DNA of 64,000 nt from Hetaerina americana (taxonomy: Eukaryota; Arthropoda; Insecta; Odonata; Calopterygidae). The stretch lies in the NCBI GenBank assembly GCA_022747635.1, contig JAKTNV010000264.1, positions 186,001-250,000 of the forward strand. The letters are read 5' to 3'. Numbering within the stretch: the stretch's first letter is position 1; every line of letters starts with the position of its first letter. This document shows, piece after piece, positions 53,017 through 62,196 of this stretch. Under the pieces are notes generated by a model. That model saw only the letters and a list, made by a program, of their open reading frames with translations. It was not told the origin of the DNA and searched no databases. A program made the translations under genes and the position numbers.

Positions 53017-55610
53017 TTATTCATTTTTAGAAATTTTTAATTTTTCACATTTTTCCATGAAAAGTGCCAATCCCCCCCCCTTTGGGTTCTAGGTGAAAAT
53101 CTCACTCGACACGAATCAATACAAAAATGTTTCCATGGTGTGTATTGATGTTCATTTACATCAAATAAACAAAATAAAACCCAGAATAAATCATAAAAGA
53201 CTAGAAATGAAGCATAAAAGATGCCTTAGCGCAAGTGTTAATGTTAGTAAAAAGAGCCAAATTTCCAAAAAATATTGCGAAAAACAACAATCTTCCATTA
53301 TAGAGTGAATGTTTGAGGTGTATAGAAGGCATTTTATTCATTTTTAGAAATTTTAATTTTTCACATTTTTCCATGAAAAAGTTCGAATACCCCCGCCTCT
53401 GGGATTCTAGGTGAAAATCTCACTCGACACGAATCAAACAAAATGTTTCCATGGTGTGTATTGTTGTTCATTTTCATCAAATAAACAAAATAAAACCAGA
53501 ATAAACTCATTAAAGACAAGAAATGAGCATAAAAGATGCCTCAGCGTAAGTGTTAATGTTAGTAAAAAGAGCCAAATTTCCAAAAATATTGCGAAAAACA
53601 ACAGTCTTCCATTATAGAGTAAATGTTTGAGGTGTTTAGAAGGCATTTATTTCATTTTTAGAATTTTATATTTTTCACATTTTTCCATGAAAAGTGCCAA
53701 TCCCCCCCCCCTTTGGGCTCTAGGTGAAAATCTCACACTCGACACGAATCAAACAAAAAATGTTTCATGGTGTGTAATTGTTGTTCATTTTCATCAAATA
53801 AACAAAATTAAACCCAGGAATAAATCATCCTAAAGACAAGAAAATGAGCATAAAGATGCCTCAGCGCAAGTGTACAATGTTAGTAAAAGAGCCCAAATTT
53901 TCAAAAATATTGCGAAAAAACAACAATCTACCATTATAGAGTGAATGTTTGAGGTGTATAGAAGGAATTTAATTTCATTTTTAGAAATTTTAATTATTCA
54001 AATTTTTCCATGAAAAGTTGCCAATACCCCCCCCTTTGGGTTCTAGGGTGAAAATCTCACCTCGACACGAAATCAAACAAAAAATGTTTCCATGGTGTGT
54101 ATTGTTGTTCATTTTCATCAAATAACACAAAATAAAACCCAGAATAAATCATTAAAGACAAGAAATGAGCATAAAAGATGCCTCAGCGCAAGTATTAATG
54201 TTAGTAAAAGAGCCCAAATTTCCAAAAATATTGCGAAAAACAACAATCTTCCGTTATAGAGTGAATGTTTGAGGTGTATAGAAGGCATTTATTTCATTTT
54301 TAGAAATTTTAATTTTTCACTTTTTTCCATGAAAAGTTGCCAATACCCCCCCCTTTGGGTTCTAGGTGAAAATCTAACTCGACACGAATCAAACAAAAAT
54401 GTTCCCATGGTGTGTATTGTTGTTCATTTTCATCAAATAAACAAAATAAAACCAAGAACAAATCATTAAAGACAAGAAATGAGCATAAAAGATCCCTAAG
54501 CGCAAGTGTTAATGTTATGTAAAAGAGCCCAAATTTCCAAAAATATTGCGAAAGAACAACAATCTTCCATTATAGAGTGAATGTTTTAGGTGTATAGAAG
54601 GCATTTATTTCATTTTTAGAAATTTTTAATTTTTTACATTTTTCCATGAAAAGTGCCAATACCCCCCCTTTGGGTTCTAGGGATGAAAATCTCACTCGAC
54701 ACGGATCAAACAAAAATGTTTCCATGTTGTGTATTGTTGTTCATTTTCTTCAAATAAACAAAATAAAACCCAGAATAAATCATTAAAGACAAGAAATGAG
54801 CATAAAAGATGCCTAAGCGCAAGTGTTTAATGTTAGTAAAAGAGCCCAAATTTCCAAAAATATTGCGAAAAACAACAATCTTCCATTATAGAGTGAATGT
54901 TTGAGGTGTATAGAAGGCATTTATTTCATTTTTAGAAATTTTTATATTTCACATTTTTCCATGAAAAGTGCGAATACCCCCCCCCTTTGGGTATCTAGGT
55001 GAAAATCTCACTCGACACTAATCAAACAAAAATGTTTCCATGGTGTGTATTGTTGTTCATTTTCATCAAATAAACAAAATAAAACCCAGAATAAATCATT
55101 AAAGACAAGAAATGAGCATAAAAGATGCCTCAGCGCGAGTGTTAATGTTAGTAAAAGAGCCCAAATTTTCCAAAAATATTGCGAAAAACAACAGTCTTCC
55201 ATTATAGAGTGAATGTTTGAGGTGTATAGAAGGCATTTAATTCATTTTTAGGAAATTTTAGTTTATCACATTTTTCCATGAAAAGTGCCAATACCCCCCC
55301 CTTTTGGGTTCTAGGTGAAAATCTCACTCGACACGAATCAAACAAAAATGTTTCCATGGTGTGTATTTGTTGTCCATTTTCATCAAATAAACAAAATAAA
55401 ACCCAGAATAAAATCATTAAAGACAAGAATTGAGCATAAAAGATGCCTCAGCGCAAGTGTTAATGTTAGTAAAAGAGCCCCAAATTTCCAAAAATATTGC
55501 GAAAAACAACAATCTTCCATTATAGAGTGAATGTTTGAGGTGTATAGAAGGCATTTATTTCATTTTAGAAATTTTAATTTTTCACATTTTTCCATTAAAA
55601 GTGCCAATAC
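51980..55610 (+). other. Indel-rich stretch, probable low-quality consensus
   Basis: Compared with clean counterparts (56660-57745 for its left part, 48371-50930 for its right part) I see about fifty or more one- or two-base insertions and losses. Examples are aatcatttaaagac, tctcacactcg, gtgtaattg, atcatcctaaag, gggattctagg, gttatgtaaaag, gggtatctagg and gtgtatttgttg. Flanking clean copies of the same monomers differ by almost none over the same lengths. The pattern resembles uncorrected long-read sequence. Confidence 0.8.
52434..53016 (+). repeat. Monomer pair with 50 bp deletion at ~52733
   Basis: The sequence reads gtgaatgtttgaggttccaatgaaaag. Relative to 57410-57470, 50 bp from tgtatag to cacattt are missing, including the phase mark and the T-tract block. 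This deletion lies outside the window hit by classes d-i and occurs once only. It sits inside the indel-rich stretch, so it may be an assembly or read error and not a real allele. Confidence 0.7.
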
Positions 55611-57745
55611 CCCCCCCCTTTGGGTTCTAGGTGAAAATCTCACTCGAACCGAATCAAACAAAAATGTTTCCATGGTGTGTATTGTTGTTCATTTTCATCA
55701 AATAAACAAAATAAAACCCAGAATAAATCATTAAAGACAAGAAATGAGCATAAAAGATGCCTCAGCGCAAGTGTTAATGTTAGTAAAAGAGCCCAAATTT
55801 CCAAAAATATTGCGAAAAATAACAATCTTCCATTATAGAGTGAATGTTTGAGGTGTATAGAAGGCATTTATTTCATTTTTAGAAATTTTTATTTTTCACA
55901 TTTTTCCATGAAAAGTGCGAATACCCCCCCTTTGGGTTCTAGGTGAAAATCTCACTCGACACGAATCAAACAAAAATGTTTCCATGGTGTGTATTGTTGT
56001 TCATTTTCATCAAATAAACAAAATAAAACCCAGAATAAATCATTAAAGACAAGAAATGAGCATAAAAGATGCCTCAGCGCGAGTGTTAATGTTAGTAAAA
56101 GAGCCCAAATTTCCAAAAATATTGCGAAAAACAACAGTCTTCCATTTTAGAGTGAATGTTTGAGGTGTATAGAAGGCATTTAATCCATTTTTAGAAATTT
56201 TAATTTTTCACATTTTTCCATGAAAAGTGCCAATACCCCCCCCTTTGGGTTCCAGGTGAAAATCTCACTCGACACGAATCAAACAAAAATGTTTCCATGG
56301 TGTGTATTGTTGTTCATTTTCATCAAATAAACAAAATAAAACCCAGAATAAATCATTAAAGACAAGAAATGAGCATAAAAGATGCCTCAGCGCAAGTGTT
56401 AATGTTAGTAAAAGAGCCAAAATTTCCAAAAATATTGCGAAAAACAACAATCTTCCATTATAGAGTGAATGTTTGAGGTGTATAGAAGGCATTTATTTCA
56501 TTTTTAGAAATTTTAATTTTTCACATTTTTCCATGAAAAGTGCCAATACCCCCCCTTTGGGTTCTAGGTGAAAATCTCACTCGACACGAATCAAACAAAA
56601 ATGTTTCCCTGGTGTGTATTGTTGTTCATTTTCATCAAATAAATAAAATAAAACCCAGAATAAATCATTAAAGACAAGAAATGAGCATAAAAGATGCCTC
56701 AGCGCAAGTGTTAATGTTAGTAAAAGAGCCCAAATTTCCAAAAATATTGCGAAAAACAACAGTCTTCCATTATAGAGTGAATGTTTGAGGTGTATAGAAG
56801 GCATTTATTTCATTTTTAGAAATTTTAATTTTTCACATTTTTCCAAGAAAAGTGCCAATCTCCCCCCCTTTGGGCTCTAGGTGAAAATCTCACTCGACAC
56901 GAATCAAACAAAAATGTTTCCATGGTGTGTATTGTTGTTCATTTTCATCAAATAAACAAAATAAAACCCAGAATAAATCACTAAAGACAAGAAATGAGCA
57001 TAAAAGATGCCTCAGCGCAAGTGTTAATGTTAGTAAAAGAGCCCAAATTTTCAAAAATATTGCGAAAAACAAATATCTTCCATTATAGAGTGAATGTTTG
57101 AGGTGTATAGAAGGAATTTATTTCATTTTTAGAAATTTTAATTTTTCAAATTTTTCCATGAAAAGTGCCAATACCCCCCCTTTGGGTTCTAGGTGAAAAT
57201 CTCACTCGATCCGAATCAAACAAAAATGTTTCCATGGTGTGTATTGTTGTTCATTTTCTTCAAATAAACAAAATAAAACCCAGAATAAATCATTAAAGAC
57301 AAGAAATGAGCTTAAAAATGCCTCAGCGCAAGTGTTAATGTTAATAAAAGAGCCCAAATTTCCAAAAATATTGCGAAAAACAACAATCTTCCATTATAGA
57401 GTGAATGTTTGAGGTGTATAGAAGGCATTTATTTCATTTTTAGAAATTTTAATTTTTCACATTTTTCCATGAAAAGTGCCAATACCCCCCCCCCTTTGGG
57501 TTCTAGGTGAAAATCTCACTCGAAACGTATCAAACAAAAATGTTTCCATGGTGTGTATTGTTGTTCATTTTCATCAAATAAACAAAATAAAACCCAGAAT
57601 AAATCATTAAAGACAAGAAATGAGCATAAAAGATGCCTCAGCGCAAGTATTAATGTTAGTAAAAGAGCCCAAATTTCCAAAAATATTATTCGAAAAACAA
57701 CAATCTTCCGTTATAGAGTGAATGTTTGAGGTGTATAGAAGGCAT
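53017..57745 (+). repeat. 15-monomer tandem duplication, copy 2
   Basis: Fifteen monomers in the same order as 48371-53016. The left part (to about 55610) is indel-rich; the right part (55610-57745) is clean and nearly identical to 50930-52000 in the overlap. The clean final monomers (56805-57745) show what the damaged end of copy 1 should look like, including a C9-type tract and aatattattcg. Confidence 0.88.
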
Positions 57746-58057
57746 TTATTTCATTATTTGAAATTTTAATTTTTCACATTTTTCCATGAAAAGTGCCAAT
57801 ACCCCCCCTTTGGGTTCTAGGTGAAAATCTCACTCGAACCGAATCAAACAAAAATGTTTCCATGGTGTGTATTGTTGTTCATTTTCATCAAATAAACAAA
57901 ATAAAACCCAGAATAAATCATTAAAGACAAGAAATGAGCATAAAAGATGCCTCAGCGCGAGTGTTAATGTTAGTAAAAGAGCCCAAATTTCCAAAAATAT
58001 TGCGAAGAACAACAGTCTTCCATTATAGAGTGAATGTTTGAGGTGTATAGAAGGCAT

Positions 58058-58370
58058 TTAATTCATTTTTAGAAATTTTAATTTTTCACATTTTTCCATG
58101 AAAAGTGCCAATACCCCCCCCTTTGGGTTCTAGGTGAAAATCTCACTCGACACGAATCAAACAAAAATGTTTCCATGGTGTGTATTGTTGTTCATTTTCA
58201 TCAAATAAACAAAATAAAACCCAGAATAAATCATTAAAGACAAGAAATGAGCATAAAAGATGCCTCAGCGCAAGTGTTAATGTTAGTAAAAGAGCCCAAA
58301 TTTCCAAAAATATTGCGAAAAACAACAATCTTCCATTATAGAGTGAATGTTTGAGGTGTATAGAAGGCAT
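58058..58370 (+). repeat. Reference full-length monomer (313 bp)
   Basis: This copy is close to the apparent consensus and serves as a map of the unit. In order it holds: a T-tract-rich stretch (58065-58104); a C8 homopolymer followed by tttggg (58114-58127); a small dyad, gtga/tcac with a 5-base loop (58134-58146); an NcoI-type palindrome ccatgg (58173-58178); an A-rich middle; the only recurrent CpG-containing spots outside the cgacacg motif (cagcgc and attgcg); and the phase mark aaggcat at the end. Its one visible departure from consensus is taattc instead of tttattt near the start. The boundaries are arbitrary because the array is circularly permutable. Confidence 0.9.
58065..58104 (+). 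other. Closely spaced T/A tracts, possible curved DNA
   Basis: Runs of four to five T or A bases are centred near 58068, 58077, 58084, 58093 and 58102, a spacing of roughly 7-10 bp. The last T run and the following A run form a dyad (ttttc, cat, gaaaa; 58092-58104). A/T tracts phased with the helix are known to bend DNA, and curvature is common in centromeric satellites. The phasing is imperfect, so curvature is an inference. The block is present in nearly every monomer. Confidence 0.45.
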
Positions 58371-61300
58371 TTATTTAATTTTTAGAAATTTTAATTTTTC
58401 ACATTTTTCCATGAAAAGTTCCAATACCCCCCCCCTTTGGGTTCTAGGTGAAAATCTCACTCGACACGAATCAAACAAAAATGTTTTCATGGTGTGTATT
58501 GTATTTCATTTTCATCAAATAAACAAAATAAAACCCAGAATAAATCATTAAAGACAAGAAATGAGCATAAAAGATGCCTCAGCGCAAGTGTTAATGTTAG
58601 TAAAAGAGCCCAAATTTCCAAAAATATTGCGAAAAACAACAATCTTCCATTATAGAGTGAATGTTTGAGGTGTATAGAAGGCATTTATTTCATTTTTAGA
58701 AATTTTAATTTTTCACATTTTTCCATGAAAAGTGCCAATACCCCCCCCTTTGGGTTCTAGGTGAAAATCTCACTCGATACGAATCAAACAAAAATGTTTC
58801 CATGGTGTGTATTGTTGTACATTTTCATCAAATAAACAAAATAAAACCCAGAATAAATCATTAAAGACAAGAAATGAGCATAAAAGATGCCTCAGCGCAA
58901 GTGTTAATGTTAGTAAAAGAGCCCAAATTTCCAAAAATATTGCGAAAAACAACAATCTTCCATTATAGAGTGAATGTTTGAGGTGTATAGAAGGCATTTA
59001 TTTCATTTTTAGAAATTTTAATTTTTCACATTTTTCCATGAAAAGTGCCAATACCCCCCCTTTGGGTTCTAGGTGAAAATCTCACTCGACACGAATCAAA
59101 CAAAAATGTTTCCCTGGTGTGTATTGTTGTTCATTTTCATCAAATAAATAAAATAAAACCCAGAATAAATCATTAAAGACAAGAAATGAGCTTAAAAATG
59201 TCTCAGCGCAAGTATTAATGTTAGTAAAAGAGCCCAAATTTCCAAAAAAATGCGAAAAACAACAATCTTCCGTTATAGAGTGAATGTTTGAGGTGTATAG
59301 AAGGCATTTATTTCATTATTAGAAATTTTAATTTTTCACATTTTTCCATGAAAAGTGCCAATACCCCCCCTTTGGGTTCTAGGTGAAAATCTCTTCGATC
59401 CGAATCAAACAAAAATGTTTCCATGGTGTGTATTGTTGTTCATTTTCATCAAATAAACAAAATAAAACCCAGAATAAATCATTAAAGACAAGAAATGAGC
59501 ATAAAAGATGCCTTAGCGCAAGTGTTAATGTTAGTAAAAGAGCCCAAATTTCCAAAAATATTGGAAAAACAACAATCTTCCATTATAGAGTGAATGTTTG
59601 AGGTGTATAGAAGGCATTTATTCATTTTTAGAAATTTTTATTTTTCACATTTTTCCATGAAAAGTGCGAATACCCCCGCCTCTGGGTTCTAGGTGAAAAT
59701 CTCACTCGACACGATTCAAACAAAAATGTTTCCATGGTGTGTATTGTTGTTCATTTTCATCAAATAAACAAAATAAAACCCAGAATAAATCATTTAAGAC
59801 AAAAAATGAGCATAAAAGATGCCTCAGCGCAAGTGTTATTGTTAGTAAAAGAGCCCAAATTTCCAAAAATATTGCGAAAAACAACAGTCTTCCATTATAG
59901 AGTGAATGTTTGAGGTGTATAGAAGGCATTTATTTCATTTTTAGAAATTTTAATTTTTCACATTTTTTCATGAAAAGTGCCAATCCCCCCCCTTTGGGCT
60001 CTAGGTGAAAATCTCACTCGACACGAATCAAACAAAAATGTTTCCATGGTGTGTATTGTTGTTCATTTTCATCAAATAAACAAAATAAAACCCAGAATAA
60101 ATCACTAAAGACAAGAAATGAGCATAAAAGATGCCTCAGCGCAAGTGTTAATGTTAGTAAAAGAGCCCAAATTTTCAAAAATATTGCGAAAAACAAATAT
60201 CTTCCATTATAGAGTGAATGTTTGAGGTGTATAGAAGGAATTTATTTCATTTTTAGAAATTTTAATTTTTCAAATTTTTCCATGAAAAGTGCCAATACCC
60301 CCCCCTTTGGGTTCTAGGTGAAAATTTCACTCGACATAAATCAAACAAAAATGTTTCCATGGTGTGTATTAATGTTCATTTTCATCAAATAAACAAAATA
60401 AAACCCAGAATAAATCATTAAAGACAAGAAATGAGCATAAAAGATGCCTCAGCGCAAGTGTTAATGTTAGTAAAAGAGCCCAAATTTTCAAAAATATTGC
60501 GAAAAACAAATATCTTCCGTTATAGAGTGAATGTTTGAGGTGTATAGAAGGCATTTATTTCATTTTTAGAAATTTTATTTTTCACATTTTTCCATGAAAA
60601 GTGCCAATACCCCCCCCTTTGGGTTCTAGGTGAAAATTTCACTCGACATAAATCAAACAAAAATGTTTCCATGGTGTGTATTAATGTTCATTTTCATCAA
60701 ATAAACAAAATAAAACCCAGAATAAATCATTAAAGACAAGAAATGAGCATAAAAGATGCCTCAGCGCAAGTGTTAATGTTAGTAAAAGAGCCCAAATTTC
60801 CAAAAATATTGCGAAAAACAACAATCTTCCATAATAGAGTGAATGTTTGAGGTGTATAGAAGGCATTTATTTCATTTTTAGAAATTTTAATTTTTCACAT
60901 TTTTCCATGAAAAGTGCCAATACCCCCCCCTTTGGGTTCTAGGTGAAAATCTCACTCGAAACGAATCAAACAAAAATGTTTCCATGGTGTGTATTGTTGT
61001 TCATTTTCATCAAATAAACAAAATAAAACCCAGAATAAATCATTAAAGACAAGAAATGAGCATAAAAGATGCCTCAGCGCGAGTGTTAATGTTAGTAAAA
61101 GAGCCCAAATTTCCAAAAATATTGCGAAAAACAACAGTCTTCCATTATAGAGTGAATGTTTGAGGTGTATAGAAGGCATTTATTTCATTTTTAGAAATTT
61201 TAATTTTTCACATTTTTCCATGAAAAGTGCGAATACCCCCGCGTTTGGGTTCTAGGTGAAAATCTCACTCGACACGAATCAAACAAAAATGTTTCCATGG

Positions 61301-62173
61301 TGTGTATTGTTGTTCATTTTCATCAAATAAACAAAATAAAACCCAGAATAAATCATTAAAGACAAGAAATGAGCATAAAAGATGCCTTAGCGCAAGTGTT
61401 AATGTTAGTAAAAGAGCCCAAATTTCCAAAAATATTGGAAAAACAACAATCTTCCATTATAGAGTGAATGTTTGAGGTGTATAGAAGGCATTTATTCATT
61501 TTTAGAAATTTTAATTTTTCACATTTTTCCATGAAAAGTGCGAATACCCCCGCCTCTGGGTTCTAGGTGAAAATCTCACTCGACACGAATCAAACAAAAA
61601 TGTTTCCATGGTGTGTATTGTTGTTCATTTTCATCAAATAAACAAAATAAAACCCAGAATAAATCATTAAAGACAAGAAATGAGCATAAAAGATGCCTCA
61701 GCGCAAGTGTTAATGTTAGTAAAAGAGCCCAAATTTCCAAAAATATTGCGAAAAACAACAGTCTTCCATTATAGAGTGAATGTTTGAGGTGTATAGAAGG
61801 CATTTATTTCATTTTTAGAAATTTTAATTTTTCACATTTTTCCATGAAAAGTGCCAATACCCCCCCCTTTGGGTTCTAGGTGAAAATCTCACTCGACACG
61901 AATCAAACAAAAATGTTTCCATGGTGTGTATTGTTGTTCATTTTCATCAAATAAACAAAATAAAACCCAGAATAAATCATTAAAGACAAGAAATGAGCAT
62001 AAAAGATGCCTCAGCGAAAGTATTAATGTTAGTAAAAGAGCCCAAATTTCCAAAAATATTGCGAAAAACAACAATCTTCCGTTATAGAGTGAATGTTTGA
62101 GGTGTATAGAAGGCATTTATTTCATTTTTAGAAATTTTAATTTTTCAAACTTTTCCATGAAAAGTGCCAATAC

Positions 62174-62196
62174 CCTAGAACCCTTTGGGTTCTAGG
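62174..62196 (+). repeat. Perfect 10-bp-arm inverted repeat replacing the C tract
   Basis: The left arm is cctagaaccc (62174-62183), the loop is ttt, and the right arm is gggttctagg (62187-62196). Other monomers have a run of C in place of the left arm beyond ccc, so only a ccc/ttt/ggg stem is normally present. Here the left arm is an exact inverted copy of the right. I saw it in one monomer only. Confidence 0.93.

Noticed and set aside
58125..58136. RNA polymerase III B box in gggttctagg, or in the ctcgaaccg variant on the minus strand (near 873, 50962, 55645, 57835)
   Set aside because: Only the GGTTC start, or GGTTCGA in the variant, fits. The closing CC is absent and I found no convincing A box or tRNA-like fold.
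58143..58165. CENP-B box near the cgacacgaatc motif (minus strand attcgtgtcgag)
   Set aside because: The leading TTCG is present but the required A and the CGGG core positions do not match, in the consensus or in the variants I inspected.
8350..58551. Plus-strand open frames of about 62-88 codons (MRCIEGIYFIFRNFN... and similar)
   Set aside because: They span monomer junctions and appear only where a class deletion or single-base change happens to remove a stop. Length varies with the deletion class. No evidence of a gene.
62173..62183. Telomere-like ccctagaaccc
   Set aside because: A single occurrence explained exactly as the inverted arm of gggttctagg. There is no tandem telomeric repeat.
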